Under the pieces are notes generated by a model. That model was not told where the DNA came from and made no database searches. It saw only the letters and a list, made by a program, of their open reading frames with translations. Source: Mageeibacillus sp. UBA1243 (GTDB lineage: Bacteria; Bacillota; Clostridia; UBA1212). From it: a stretch of 39,705 nucleotides of DNA. Below, one piece after another: positions 8,261 to 17,661 of this stretch. Location: the NCBI GenBank assembly GCA_002308595.1, contig DBWH01000062.1, forward strand, positions 44,505 through 84,209, written 5' to 3'. Positions within the stretch are counted from its first letter, which is position 1. Each line of letters starts with the position of its first letter. The position numbers and the translations under genes are program-made.

Positions 8261-10538
8261 ATTTCCTTACGACGCTTTCGGCTATCTTGACGGTGGCCCT
8301 TGCGTCCTTGCCGTAGAAATCGGCGCCTACGATCTTGGCGTATTCTTCGGTCAGAACTGCACCGCCGACTGCCACCTTGGCGTCTGAACCCGCCGCTCTC
8401 AATGCATCGATTGTGGATTTCATTGACGGAACCGTGGTTGTCATCAGCGCGGACAGGCCGATAAGAGGTGCGTGAGTTTTTTTCCAGGCATCCACGACCG
8501 TGCTTTCGGGTACGTCCTTGCCGAGGTCCAGCACCTTGAAGCCGTAACTGCGCAGAAGCATCTTGACGATATTTTTTCCTATGTCATGGATGTCGCCTTT
8601 GACGGTGGCAAGTATCACGTCGGGGCGGGAGTCATCGTCGTCGCCGTCCTTTTTCATCAAATCCATGCCCTTCTTTACCACTTCCGCGGCGGCTATCAGG
8701 CGCGGCAGGAAAACCTCGCCCTTTTCAAATCTGACGCCAATCTCATCCAGCGCCGGTATGAACTCCTCGTTGATGATCTCGATAGGGGTTTTGGTCTTGA
8801 GGGCTTCTTTGACCTCATTCTCCACGCCGCCGACCGCTCCGGACAGTACCATACCGCGAATTCCCTCCGCGTCTTCCCTGTCAAAAGTGAAATAAGAGGA
8901 CGTGTCGAGCGTCAGAAGCTTGCCTTGCAGAACCTCGGCGTACTCCTCCACCAGCGGGTTCAAAATAGGCGCGGAAAGGCCTGCGTGCAGACACTTTGAA
9001 AGAAAAGCCGCATTGATTTTCAGCCTGTCGGGCATGCCGAAGCTGACGTTGCTGACGCCAAGCACCGTGCACACACCAAGGTCCTCCGTCACCTGTTTGA
9101 CGGCAAGGGCCGTTTCCTCCGCCTGTGTCTCGTCAGTCGCGATGGTCAGCACCAGGCAGTCTATTATTATGTCGTTTTTCTTTACGCCTCGCTTAGTCAG
9201 CTCCCGCACAAGGCGCTTCGCATACTCAAAGCGCTCTTCGTGCGTCTTCGGCATGGTTTCGCCGAGGCAGAGTCCGATCAGCGCCGCACCGTACTTCTTG
9301 GCGATAGGTACGATGGCGTCAAGGCTTTCGGGCTTCATGTTGACCGAGTTGATGATGGGCTTGCCGTTATAGAGGCGGCAGGCTCTTTCGAGAGCGGCGG
9401 GGTTTGAGCAGTCAAGCTGCAGCGGCAGCGAAACGGTGGCGCTGACCTCTTTCATCACGCGGGTGAGCATCTCCGTCTCGTCAATTTCCGGAAGACCTAC
9501 GTTGAGGTCAAGAATATCCGCTCCGGCGCGCTCCTGGTCGATTGCCTCGTGCAGCAGGTAATCCATGTCCCCCGCAATCAGGGCTGCCTTCAGCTTCTTT
9601 TTCCCTGTCGGGTTGAGCCTTTCGCCTATGACCTTGGTTTCACCGCCAAGGAACACCGTTTTCGTCGCAGAGGTTGCCGCGGTGTAAGGCTTTACGACGC
9701 GCGTCACCGGTTTCTTACCCTTAAGCGCCTCTTTGAGCGCGCGGATATGCTCAGGGGTGGTTCCGCAGCAGCCGCCAAGGATTTCCACGCCGAGCCCTGC
9801 AATCTCTGCCATAGTCTGAGAAAACTGCTCCGGTGTGTCATCATAGACGGTCATGCCGTCCTTTATTTTTGGCAGACCTGCGTTCGGCTGAACGATGACC
9901 GGGCAGGTTGCGTATTTAACTATTTCGCGTATAACGGGAAGTGTGTCCTTGGCGCCAAGCGAGCAGTTCACACCTACGGCGTCCGCTCCGAGGGAGCAGA
10001 GCGTGACCGTTGCCGTCACGGGGTCTGTGCCGAGAAAGGTTCTGCCGTCCTCCATATAAGTCATTGTGACGTACACCGGGAGGGAGGTGTTTTCCTTGGC
10101 GGCAAGGAGAGCGCACTTTGTCTCCAGAAGGTCGCTCATCGTCTCGATGAGGATGATATCCGCACCGGCTTTTTCACCGGTTTTCATTATGAATTTGTAG
10201 TTTTCGTAGGCTTCTTCGAAAGAGAGTGTGCCGTTGGGCTCAAGAAGCGCGCCGTGCGAACCGACGTCGAGGGCGACTTTTTTGGCGCCTGAAGCCTTGG
10301 CGATTTCGATGCCGCGGTTGATCACTTCCGTGACGTCAAGGTCCTTCATTTTGAACGGGTTGGCGCCAAATGTATTTGCAGAGACAACGTCCGCGCCCGC
10401 CTCCACGAAAGACTTGTGGATGTTAAGAACCACGTCCGGGTGTGTCAGGTTGAACGATTCGGGAAAGGCGCCCGCTTTGAGTCCTCGGGCCTGCAGCATT
10501 GTGCCCATCGCTCCGTCAAAAAACAAAAAATCCTTCAT
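8259..10538 (-). CDS. metH: Cobalamin-dependent methionine synthase lacking the reactivation domain
   Basis: 759 residues. It transfers a methyl group from 5-methyl-THF to homocysteine through cobalamin. Domains in order: homocysteine S-methyltransferase with Zn ligands in GVNCS and GGCCGTT, pterin-binding domain (KVIGERLNPTGKKKLK), B12 cap helices, and the B12-binding domain with the His ligand in GDIHDIGKN. The protein stops there, so the C-terminal AdoMet-binding reactivation domain of E. coli-type MetH (over 1200 residues) is missing and is supplied by the gene just upstream. The start is the ATG complementary to 10536-10538, with AAGGAG upstream and 2 bp from the previous stop; an 8-codon-longer start overlaps that gene. 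Unusually rich in CCTTGGCG octamers (six). Confidence 0.95.
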   Translation of the reverse strand: MKDFLFFDGAMGTMLQARGLKAGAFPESFNLTHPDVVLNIHKSFVEAGADVVSANTFGANPFKMKDLDVTEVINRGIEIAKASGAKKVALDVGSHGALLEPNGTLSFEEAYENYKFIMKTGEKAGADIILIETMSDLLETKCALLAAKENTSLPVYVTMTYMEDGRTFLGTDPVTATVTLCSLGADAVGVNCSLGAKDTLPVIREIVKYATCPVIVQPNAGLPKIKDGMTVYDDTPEQFSQTMAEIAGLGVEILGGCCGTTPEHIRALKEALKGKKPVTRVVKPYTAATSATKTVFLGGETKVIGERLNPTGKKKLKAALIAGDMDYLLHEAIDQERAGADILDLNVGLPEIDETEMLTRVMKEVSATVSLPLQLDCSNPAALERACRLYNGKPIINSVNMKPESLDAIVPIAKKYGAALIGLCLGETMPKTHEERFEYAKRLVRELTKRGVKKNDIIIDCLVLTIATDETQAEETALAVKQVTEDLGVCTVLGVSNVSFGMPDRLKINAAFLSKCLHAGLSAPILNPLVEEYAEVLQGKLLTLDTSSYFTFDREDAEGIRGMVLSGAVGGVENEVKEALKTKTPIEIINEEFIPALDEIGVRFEKGEVFLPRLIAAAEVVKKGMDLMKKDGDDDDSRPDVILATVKGDIHDIGKNIVKMLLRSYGFKVLDLGKDVPESTVVDAWKKTHAPLIGLSALMTTTVPSMKSTIDALRAAGSDAKVAVGGAVLTEEYAKIVGADFYGKDARATVKIAESVVRK

Positions 10539-10540
10539 GG

Positions 10541-11128
10541 TCACTCCTTGACAGGCAGGCATGCGGTGACGCCCACGATACTTTTAATAGGGAGGAGCAG
10601 TCCTCCGTCCGTGACAGTGAGTCCGATTCTGTTCCCTGCGTTGAGAGCCGCCGCGATCATCGCGTTCACGCCAAGGGGCAGGTCCCCGTAACCGGGGCAA
10701 AACCGGAAATTGGTTCTGAAGCCTTCAGCTTCTTTTTTCAGGCAGACTTCCTTCAGCATCTCGTCCGCTTTTCTTTCCGCGTAGGCGCTTCCGATAGCGT
10801 TTAACGCGACGGATTCCGCGGGGCGCACGAAGGAGAGCTCCCTTACTTTTTTGTCAAATGAAATGCCAAGGGTAAAGGCGCTGAAAAGCCCCTCGGTGGC
10901 GCCGCTGAAGTGGCGGCGTATGCTTTCACCCTCAAGGACAATCTCGCAGCCCGTAAAAGTGACGGCGGGAAAAGTTTTATCCACCGGAAAGAAAGCTGTT
11001 ATCTGCCTCGGACAGAAAGCCCCGCGGCAGTCGTTCAGCACCTTCCTCAGCAGCGCTTCCGCGTCTTTGTCACCCTCCTTGGCGCCAAGGTAATGCAGGG
11101 CGTCTTTGATCACAACGTCGTCAAGCAT
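10541..11128 (-). CDS. Free-standing methionine synthase activation (AdoMet-binding) subunit
   Basis: 195 residues resembling the C-terminal activation domain of MetH, which binds AdoMet to remethylate oxidised cob(II)alamin. The motif RFCPGYGDLPLGV near residue 150 matches the domain's R-x-[SA]-PGY signature, and LPIKSIVGVTACL resembles its closing substrate-site motif. It sits between metF and a metH lacking exactly this domain. The ATG overlaps the metF stop by 8 bp (ATGCTTGA) and its stop is 2 bp from the metH start, so the three are translationally coupled. A short perfect palindrome formed by two octamers lies inside the gene at 11077-11090. Confidence 0.85.
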   Translation of the reverse strand: MLDDVVIKDALHYLGAKEGDKDAEALLRKVLNDCRGAFCPRQITAFFPVDKTFPAVTFTGCEIVLEGESIRRHFSGATEGLFSAFTLGISFDKKVRELSFVRPAESVALNAIGSAYAERKADEMLKEVCLKKEAEGFRTNFRFCPGYGDLPLGVNAMIAAALNAGNRIGLTVTDGGLLLPIKSIVGVTACLPVKE

Positions 11129-11990
11129 TCTTCAGGTACCCCATCGCGGTCAGGCGCTCCACAAGGCCCACGGCCGCTTCTGCGCGGTTCATAGTGTAAA
11201 AATGGATATCGTCAACACCGTTGTCGTACAGCTCGGCAATCTGCTTCGCCGCATAATCCAGCCCCGCCTGCATCAGGCCTTCTTTATCGTCCTCGTAGCG
11301 GTTCAGGATGCGTATTATCTCCCCGGGGAGAGACACTGCGCACATGTAAATCATGCGGTTGACCTGCGCCTTGCTCATGATAGGCATTATGCCCGCGCAC
11401 ACAGGCGCCTCAATACCGGTCCTGTCAACCTCACGGAAAAACTCGAAGAAGCGGCGGTTGTCAAAGCACAGCTGCGAAACGAAAAATGAAGCACCGAGCT
11501 CCTCTTTCAGCTTCATGTATCGGATGTCGTCGGAAAGAGCGGCTGAGGCAGGGTGACCTTCAGGGTAGCAGCTTGCCCCGACGCAGAAGCCGCGCTTCAC
11601 GAGCTCGGGAATAATATCTGAGGCGTGCGTGTAGCCGCCGCCCGTTGCCCCTTCCACAAGGTCGCCGCGCAGAGCCAGCACGTTTTCAATGCCCCTCTTC
11701 TGAAACGAATCAATTGTATTGTTGACTTCCTCTTTGGAACTGTTTATGACCGTGATGTGGCACGCCGACGGAATGTGGTTCTCCGCTGCCGCCAATGACG
11801 CGATCTCCTCTGTAAAACTGTTGTTTTTGGATCCGCCCGCGCTGTACGTAACACTGATATACGAAGGGTTCAGCAGGGACAGCGACGAGAGCAGCTCGCG
11901 CACTTCACCCGAATTAAAATCTCCCTTCGGCGGGAATATCTCAAACGAAAGAGTTCCTTTTCTTTTTCCTATCACCTGATTTATCTTCAT
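11121..11990 (-). CDS. metF: 5,10-Methylenetetrahydrofolate reductase
   Basis: 289-residue FAD-dependent TIM-barrel enzyme that makes 5-methyl-THF for MetH. Diagnostic stretches are SFEIFPPKGD (with the catalytic Glu), SVTYSAGG, ACHITV, LALRGD for FAD contact, ASCYPEGHP and FFVSQLCFD. First gene of the metF / activation-subunit / metH operon. It has AAGGAGA before the ATG and a sigma-A promoter about 40 bp upstream. The leader is too short for an S-box or T-box. No zinc or regulatory extension, as expected for the bacterial form. Confidence 0.96.
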   Translation of the reverse strand: MKINQVIGKRKGTLSFEIFPPKGDFNSGEVRELLSSLSLLNPSYISVTYSAGGSKNNSFTEEIASLAAAENHIPSACHITVINSSKEEVNNTIDSFQKRGIENVLALRGDLVEGATGGGYTHASDIIPELVKRGFCVGASCYPEGHPASAALSDDIRYMKLKEELGASFFVSQLCFDNRRFFEFFREVDRTGIEAPVCAGIMPIMSKAQVNRMIYMCAVSLPGEIIRILNRYEDDKEGLMQAGLDYAAKQIAELYDNGVDDIHFYTMNRAEAAVGLVERLTAMGYLKNA

Positions 11991-12026
11991 GAAAATCTCC
12001 TTAACTGTAAAAAAAGATACCGTTGA

Positions 12027-12055
12027 ATTATAGTAGCATAAACTGTGCGAGTCAA
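12027..12055 (-). promoter_or_regulatory. Sigma-A promoter of the metF-metH operon
   Basis: On the minus strand: -35 TTGACT (complement of 12050-12055), 17-bp spacer, perfect -10 TATAAT (complement of 12027-12032), about 36 bp from the metF ATG. Confidence 0.82.
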
Positions 12056-12091
12056 TCCTCCGGTAGCCCGCCTTACGTCTTTTTCAAGCTA

Positions 12092-12118
12092 AAAAAAGCC
12101 CCGCGAGGAGGCTTTTTT
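12092..12118. terminator. Bidirectional-looking terminator between vanW-type gene and metF
   Basis: AAAAAAGCC (12092-12100) pairs with GGCTTTTTT (12110-12118), giving a U-tract in both directions. The biologically relevant reader is the minus-strand VanW gene ending at 12168. Confidence 0.85.
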
Positions 12119-12167
12119 GTCACTGTAAATAAGTTTCTGCCGCCAATGCTTTCCGGCCGCCAATGCG

Positions 12168-14870
12168 TCACTCCGTCTCAGGCGTCGGTGTAGGCGTCGG
12201 ACTCGGGCTCTCACCGTCGGGTGTCGGCGTGGGCGTCGGGCTCTCGCCGTCGGGTGTCGGTGAAGGCGTAGGTGACTCGCCTTCGGGCGTCGGAGTCGGT
12301 GTAGGTGTAGGCGACTCGCCCTCCGGCGTCGGTGTAGGTGTAGGCGTAGGCGACTCACCCTCCGGCGTCGGTGTAGGCGTCGGTGACTCGCCGCCCTCCG
12401 GTGTTGCCGTAGGTGTAGGAGATTCGCCCTCAGCTGTCGGTGTGGGCGAATCCTCCGCTGTGGGCGTCGGAGTTTCCTCAGGTGTAGGAGTCGGAGTTTC
12501 CTCAGGTGTAGGAGTCGGAGTCTCCTCAGGCGTCGGAGTCGGATCCGGTTCCACGCCCTCTCCGAGCTTCAGGTAGACGACCTGTCCGAGGTATTCGTCG
12601 CGGCCTCCGCGCACGCGGTATGTGTTGTACCAGTAGAGAGTGCCCGTCTTGTCGGTGTTGATGCTCGATTTCACGAGGTCGCTTCTCAAGGTGATTGCGC
12701 TCGGATCGGTTGATTTCGGTCCGTCGATGGTCACTTTCAGAGTGTTTGTCGCGTCGTCGTAGGAGGTTGCGATCCTGATCGGGCCCTCAAAAGAGTTCTC
12801 GATGATCAGGTTGCAGAAGAGACCTGACGAGTCTTCCGAACTTGAAATGTATGCGTCGAATCCGGGGAAACCGTAATTCGGGTAGTATTCGTTGTTCCAG
12901 GCTCTGTTGACGTTGAGTCCGCTTCTGAGAGCGCACTCGTAAAGAGCTGTGGCAAACTGGGAGATACCGCCGCCGCTCACCTCTCCGCCGGCGTCGTTCA
13001 CGTTCTCGACGGCCTTCCAGAAGCCGTTGGCGGAAGTAAGTCTGCCTGTCATTTCGATGAGGTTGAGCTGCTCTCCGGGGAAGAGCTCGACGGTGCCTAT
13101 GAGGGTGACGGCGCGCTTGATGTTGTGCGCTCTCTCCTCGACGCCCTTGCCGTCGTTGGTGCTGAAGCGGTCCTCGATGTTGACGCTTTCGACAGCGCCG
13201 AGGCATCTGTAGTAGAGATTTTCGCGGAGCATGTCAGCTGTGATCTCGGCGCTTACATTGGCGAATTCCAGAAGCTGGTTTCCGTCAGCCTCGCCGTTGT
13301 TGATGCTGTCGACAATCCTGCTCGCCGCAACTGCGTCAAGAACTATGCCGGGCTCGTCGGGCTTCACCGTGATTTTGCCGTGGAGGTCGTTGCCCTCTCT
13401 GACGTACTCGGCGTTGACGGGTGCCTTGTAGACCTTGTCGATGATCTCCTGAAGGTCAAGCTTTGTGAAATCGACAATGTTTCCCTTGGCTTCAATCGTA
13501 ACGTTGTTGATGCCCTGGGAGAATCTCATGTTGTTGAGCTTTGACTCGATATTCGAAAGCTCGCGGATGAGGTCGTTTCTGAGGCCCTCGGTGTTGATCG
13601 AGCCGCCCTTTCTGCCTGTTGTGAACACGACAAAGCCGTCCCTGATCTGGTAGGTCGGATTTACCGCGTTGCCCGAAGTCTGGGAGCCGAGCCTGTCGAT
13701 GATGCTCTGGACAGCCGACTGGTCGTACCTGAACGTGAATACAACGTTGTGTTCCCTCGTACTGAGGCTCTCTTTCTCGCTCGCACTGTTTCTGCCGTAC
13801 TCGTAGATCTCCTTGGCGATATTGGCGGCCGAAGGAAGCGCAAAGAATTCAGAGAGCGCGTGTTCCTGCACGGAATCGCCTATCCTTAGGGAAATTTTAG
13901 TCTGCTGAACGGGTGTGATATACGTGTCGATGATGTGCTGCTCGACCTCTTCGCGTGTCATGCCGGCAAGCGATTCGCCGTTGAAGCACACACCGTCAAG
14001 AACAACGTCATTCTTCTCGATCACGTCTGGGTTTTTGTCCTTGTTGCCTGAGGAGCCGCCCTTGGCGTATTGATAAACGAGAAAAACAGCGAGTCCGAAG
14101 ACGACCACTATAACCAATACGATAAGCGCCGTTCTGAGGCCCTTGCCGCGGTCGGAGTAGACCGACTCGAAAAATTCGTTGTCAAAATCGTCGCCGTTTG
14201 CGTTCGAGCTGCCGCTGCCGGAGCGGTTCGGATTTCCCTGCTGGGCGCCCCTCTCGTCCTGCTGCGGAGCCTGCCTGCCTTCAAAAGCCACGTACTCGCC
14301 CCTGCGGTAGACCTTGACGTCTTCGTCGCCGTCCTCGTCAAATGCTTCGAGATCGACGTCGCCTATGTTTACGTCATCGCCAAAGAAAGTGAACGAGTTT
14401 TCCTCTTCGACGTCAAAGCCGTCATCCGGGCCGTTTCCGCCCTCGCCCGCATCACTTTCGTCATCATCCGTGTAGAACACGTCACTGTTATGGTAATAGT
14501 CCGAACGGCCGTCAGAAGACCTGTTTCCGTCGTTTCCGCCGCCGTTTGCCCCGTCAGAGCCGTTGCCGTTTGCGCCGTCGCCCGAAAGTCCGACAGGTTC
14601 AAAAGTAAAACCGCCGCTCTCGGAAGGGTCGCTGCCTGCTCCGGACGGTACATTGCCGTAACCGCTCGCACCGTTAAAGCTGCTCAAAGAATTACTGCTG
14701 TTTGAGTTTTGATCGTTAAAATCACCGGCCATAATTTTCAATCCGTAATTCGTGATCTCCTGTTTTGCGCCGAAATATGCCCTGTCAAACGACCCCCGCG
14801 GCTGGTTGTTTTTGCTGCCTCCGGAGACCGTATTGCCGGTATTGTCGCCGCCAATCCAATTTTCTGTCAT
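12168..14870 (-). CDS. VanW-domain membrane protein with TPTPE-repeat C-terminus
   Basis: About 900 residues. Order: low-complexity Ser/Gly/Asn/Asp-rich cytoplasmic N-terminus (about 1-255), one membrane helix ([18 protein letters not shown]), a peptidoglycan-binding-4-like region with VDSI-type repeats, then a VanW domain ([51 protein letters not shown]), and a tail of roughly 120 residues of TPTPE / TPEGESP repeats. VanW proteins are extracellular cell-wall proteins of unclear activity. I start at the ATG complementary to 14868-14870; a TTG eight codons upstream (to 14894) is the alternative, and neither has a strong ribosome site. It ends next to two direct octamer copies and a terminator. 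Confidence 0.85.
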   Translation of the reverse strand: MTENWIGGDNTGNTVSGGSKNNQPRGSFDRAYFGAKQEITNYGLKIMAGDFNDQNSNSSNSLSSFNGASGYGNVPSGAGSDPSESGGFTFEPVGLSGDGANGNGSDGANGGGNDGNRSSDGRSDYYHNSDVFYTDDDESDAGEGGNGPDDGFDVEEENSFTFFGDDVNIGDVDLEAFDEDGDEDVKVYRRGEYVAFEGRQAPQQDERGAQQGNPNRSGSGSSNANGDDFDNEFFESVYSDRGKGLRTALIVLVIVVVFGLAVFLVYQYAKGGSSGNKDKNPDVIEKNDVVLDGVCFNGESLAGMTREEVEQHIIDTYITPVQQTKISLRIGDSVQEHALSEFFALPSAANIAKEIYEYGRNSASEKESLSTREHNVVFTFRYDQSAVQSIIDRLGSQTSGNAVNPTYQIRDGFVVFTTGRKGGSINTEGLRNDLIRELSNIESKLNNMRFSQGINNVTIEAKGNIVDFTKLDLQEIIDKVYKAPVNAEYVREGNDLHGKITVKPDEPGIVLDAVAASRIVDSINNGEADGNQLLEFANVSAEITADMLRENLYYRCLGAVESVNIEDRFSTNDGKGVEERAHNIKRAVTLIGTVELFPGEQLNLIEMTGRLTSANGFWKAVENVNDAGGEVSGGGISQFATALYECALRSGLNVNRAWNNEYYPNYGFPGFDAYISSSEDSSGLFCNLIIENSFEGPIRIATSYDDATNTLKVTIDGPKSTDPSAITLRSDLVKSSINTDKTGTLYWYNTYRVRGGRDEYLGQVVYLKLGEGVEPDPTPTPEETPTPTPEETPTPTPEETPTPTAEDSPTPTAEGESPTPTATPEGGESPTPTPTPEGESPTPTPTPTPEGESPTPTPTPTPEGESPTPSPTPDGESPTPTPTPDGESPSPTPTPTPETE
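12171..12545 (-). repeat. Low-complexity tandem repeats encoding TPTPE / TPEGESP units
   Basis: Imperfect, mixed-period coding repeats (GGTGTAGGCGTCGG-like on the plus strand). They encode a proline/threonine/glutamate wall-spanning tail; related units differ in length, so slippage and copy-number change are likely. Confidence 0.85.
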
Positions 14871-14960
14871 ATCCAAAACTCTTTTCTTTAGCAAAATGTT
14901 CCCTGCAGAAGTCCTGCCGGGTTTTCTCTTTTGTGGTGTAGCCGTGCAAAATGCTCAGTC

Positions 14961-14990
14961 ATTTTAGCATTATTGCGGCTTTGGTGTCAA
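14961..14990 (-). promoter_or_regulatory. Sigma-A promoter of the VanW-domain gene
   Basis: Minus strand: -35 TTGACA (complement of 14985-14990), 18-bp spacer, -10 TAAAAT (complement of 14961-14966), about 90 bp upstream of the chosen ATG. Confidence 0.75.
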
Positions 14991-15049
14991 ATTTACCGGA
15001 TTTTGCGCTTTATTTTAAAATTATTTTAAAAGAACTGCGCGCCTTGGCG

Positions 15050-17635
15050 TCACTTGAACACAAATTCCTCGCTCTCAAGGTAGGCAAAGCCCACCCTCTC
15101 GCCAATGATTCTCAGCGTCAGCACGTCCCCCTCTTTAAGCGGTGTGCCTCCCGTGTAGAAGAGCGCCTCGTCGCTGCTCCTCCTGACAAGGTTGTAGACC
15201 TTCCCGTTGATCGTGATAACGGTGTTGTCGGTTACGCCTTCCGCCTTGACCCTGTAGATGTAGAACGAAGTGTTGTTCTCGGAGCCCTCTTCGGTGACGC
15301 CAATGATCTTCGGCGTGTCAAACCCGAACACGAGCGGTACTCCGTCGTCGTAGATGTCTCCGGATTCGTACGCAAGCTTGTAGTCAACGATCTTCGATGC
15401 CTCTGCGTACTCCTCCTCTGTCTTATCCGCGTATACCTCGTGGAACTTGTTGATAAAGTCGCCGTCAAGGCCAATCCTGTCGAGCACGAGCGTGGAGAGC
15501 TTGTAGAGCGGCAGGTCTTTTTCCTGTCTTTCAAATTCGATGCCGAACTTGTCAAGGTTGGTCCAGATGTAGTAGCGCGTCCTGAAGGCGTCCTCTACGG
15601 AGAGCTCGCAGAGCTCCTTGGCGATGCCCGGAAGGTGGTCCGCATACATCACAAGGACTGTGGGTTCGTCGCGCGCTTCGAGCATATCGACAATGTCTTT
15701 AATCGCCTTGTCAAACTCGATCAGCTGGCCGACGTAGTACTGGAACTGGCCCTCGATATCGCTTCCCTCGGGAAGGCCCTCAATCTTCATGGGGAACTCT
15801 TCGGCGGGGATGACCGGGTAGCTTCCGTGGAGCTGGACCGTCGAAACAAAAACGTAGTTGCGGCTGTCCTTGTTCTCGTCAAGCGCCCTCTCGATGTAGC
15901 CCGCGAGCACGTCGTCCGCAGCCCAGAGATCGTCGTTTCTTCTCTTGATGCCGTTCATCGTCTCCATCGGCACGAAACGGTCAAATCCGAGACTCTCGTA
16001 AACGTACATTCGCGAGAAGAACTCGCCCTGGTAGTTGTGGATGCCCGTCGTCCTGAAGCCAAGGGAGCTCAGGTAGCGCGGCAGGCTGTGGATCGGAAGA
16101 TCCTTGATGGTCGTTACGTAAGGGTTGAGGCCGTTCGGGAGATTGGCGAGGTCGATTCCGGTCATGAATTCAAACTCGCTCTTGACGGTCATGCCTCCGT
16201 AAACAGGTACGCTGACAAGACCTGTCGAATACTCCTGCTCAAGCGATCTTAAGAACGGTATCGGGTCGTATTCGAGCGTCAGCTCGCTGTTCCTCTTCGT
16301 GTACTCGCAGGGGTCGGAGAACGACTCAAGCTGGATTGCGATTATGTTTTTGACCTGAAGGTCCTTGCCGGCTTTGTACTCTTTGTTGACGGTGTTTTCG
16401 ATTTCTTCAAAGCTTGCCTCGGTGTAGCCCTCGGGCCTTGGGTTGACCCAGCTTACGAAGGTCCTTGCAAAGCTCGCCGCAAAGCCCTGGTTATAGAAGT
16501 TTACTATCTCGTGCTTGTCCGTGAACCTTGCGTAGGGAAGCCCCGCCGAAAGCGAGAACGAGACAAGAGTTATGACGGCAAGGAACGCCGCGATCACCTT
16601 GTGGGTGCCGCGCACGCGTTTCGGTTTCTCCATCCTGATGAGGAACACGAGTCCTCCGATCACAAGAACAAGGCCTATGATGACGCCCGCGAAGAAGAAT
16701 ACCGAGAAATACTTGGTGACAACGGCCGCCATATCTATCGTGGCGAATATGTCAAGAAGCATGAGAGGCTCGTAGACGTTGTTGATTTTGAGCAGACTGC
16801 CGAATGCGAGGATAAGCCAGATCAGCATGAAAACGGCCGTGGCAAACTTGCGCTTTCTGCAGATTCTCGTCCAGATGCCCGTGAAGAAGACAACCATCAC
16901 GTTGTTCATGAACTTGTCGGGGTTCTTCAAAAGGAGCATGAAAGGCGCGCCGAAGTTGAACACCGGAGCCTTTGCTTTAAAGCTGTGCATCAGTTCGAGC
17001 ACAAGTGCAAAAACTACCGAAAAATAGAAGAAAAATACCCATTCGCGCGTCTCGCCGGAGACCTCTTTTGCAGGCTCGCCGCTCTTCTTTTGCTTCAACT
17101 CGCCAATGAGAGTGAGCGGCACAAGCCCCGCGCAAAGAAGCACGGGCATCGCAATCATGAGCCATACCGGCACGTTTGAAAGTATGAGCATCCACGCCGT
17201 CCAGACGGTGACGCCGCACACGAACACGGTCTTTTTGTAATGAGTGAAAACGCCGAAAAGCGTCAGCGCAAAAAGCGAGCAGACGCGCGACGTCACGTTG
17301 AAGACAACCATGAAAGACCCTGCGTTGCTCCCCGCCGTCCAGCTTGTAAAGAACAGCGACGAAAGCGCAAGTATCACACAAATTCCGAGCCACGTCAGAA
17401 AACCGGTTCGGACTTCGTTAAACGTCTTGAAACCCTCCCTGATTTCGCTTCTTGTGAGGATTCTTTTCTCAGCCCTTAAGGCTTTCTTCTCCTCGCGTGT
17501 CAGCTTTGGTTTCTTTTGTTTGGGGGCCTTTTTCTTTTTTGACTCTCCGCCTGATTCTTCAATGACTTCCTCAGAAAAAGCATTGGCGTCTTCAGTCACG
17601 CCTTCCTCTTTTTTGTCCGTCGGTTCACCCGTCAT
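15050..17635 (-). CDS. LTA-synthase-family membrane sulfatase/phosphoglycerol transferase
   Basis: 861 residues. A charged, Lys/Glu-rich cytoplasmic N-terminus (about 1-65) precedes several membrane helices (about 75-360), then an extracellular sulfatase-fold domain: metal site in IQLESFSDP, probable nucleophile Thr in YGGMTVKSEFEFMTG, STVQLHGSYP and MYADHLPG with the closing Asp-His metal ligands. This is the layout of LtaS/MdoB enzymes that transfer glycerol phosphate from phosphatidylglycerol. A further C-terminal region of about 95 residues (from LVFGFDTPKI) looks like an extra beta domain. GAGG precedes the ATG; the gene lies 26 bp after the carboxypeptidase-like gene, so they are probably co-transcribed. 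Exact glycan acceptor unknown. Confidence 0.88.
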   Translation of the reverse strand: MTGEPTDKKEEGVTEDANAFSEEVIEESGGESKKKKAPKQKKPKLTREEKKALRAEKRILTRSEIREGFKTFNEVRTGFLTWLGICVILALSSLFFTSWTAGSNAGSFMVVFNVTSRVCSLFALTLFGVFTHYKKTVFVCGVTVWTAWMLILSNVPVWLMIAMPVLLCAGLVPLTLIGELKQKKSGEPAKEVSGETREWVFFFYFSVVFALVLELMHSFKAKAPVFNFGAPFMLLLKNPDKFMNNVMVVFFTGIWTRICRKRKFATAVFMLIWLILAFGSLLKINNVYEPLMLLDIFATIDMAAVVTKYFSVFFFAGVIIGLVLVIGGLVFLIRMEKPKRVRGTHKVIAAFLAVITLVSFSLSAGLPYARFTDKHEIVNFYNQGFAASFARTFVSWVNPRPEGYTEASFEEIENTVNKEYKAGKDLQVKNIIAIQLESFSDPCEYTKRNSELTLEYDPIPFLRSLEQEYSTGLVSVPVYGGMTVKSEFEFMTGIDLANLPNGLNPYVTTIKDLPIHSLPRYLSSLGFRTTGIHNYQGEFFSRMYVYESLGFDRFVPMETMNGIKRRNDDLWAADDVLAGYIERALDENKDSRNYVFVSTVQLHGSYPVIPAEEFPMKIEGLPEGSDIEGQFQYYVGQLIEFDKAIKDIVDMLEARDEPTVLVMYADHLPGIAKELCELSVEDAFRTRYYIWTNLDKFGIEFERQEKDLPLYKLSTLVLDRIGLDGDFINKFHEVYADKTEEEYAEASKIVDYKLAYESGDIYDDGVPLVFGFDTPKIIGVTEEGSENNTSFYIYRVKAEGVTDNTVITINGKVYNLVRRSSDEALFYTGGTPLKEGDVLTLRIIGERVGFAYLESEEFVFK

Positions 17636-17661
17636 CTCTAAAACCTCACTTCGATTTTTGT

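Noticed and set aside
11991..12060. SAM riboswitch or T-box before metF
   Set aside because: The predicted transcript start lies about 30 nt from the ATG, leaving no room for either element.
12171..12545. CRISPR-like repeat array
   Set aside because: Repeats are short, of mixed period and in frame with the VanW gene; they encode TPTPE units and have no unique spacers.
14951..16252. 433-codon plus-strand ORF, and similar long ORFs at 16511-17179, 31778-33226, 9549-10292 and 34637-35470
   Set aside because: All lie antisense to well-recognised genes (LTA-synthase-like, potD/potC, metH, potA); their translations show no known domain and arise from codon bias on the opposite strand.
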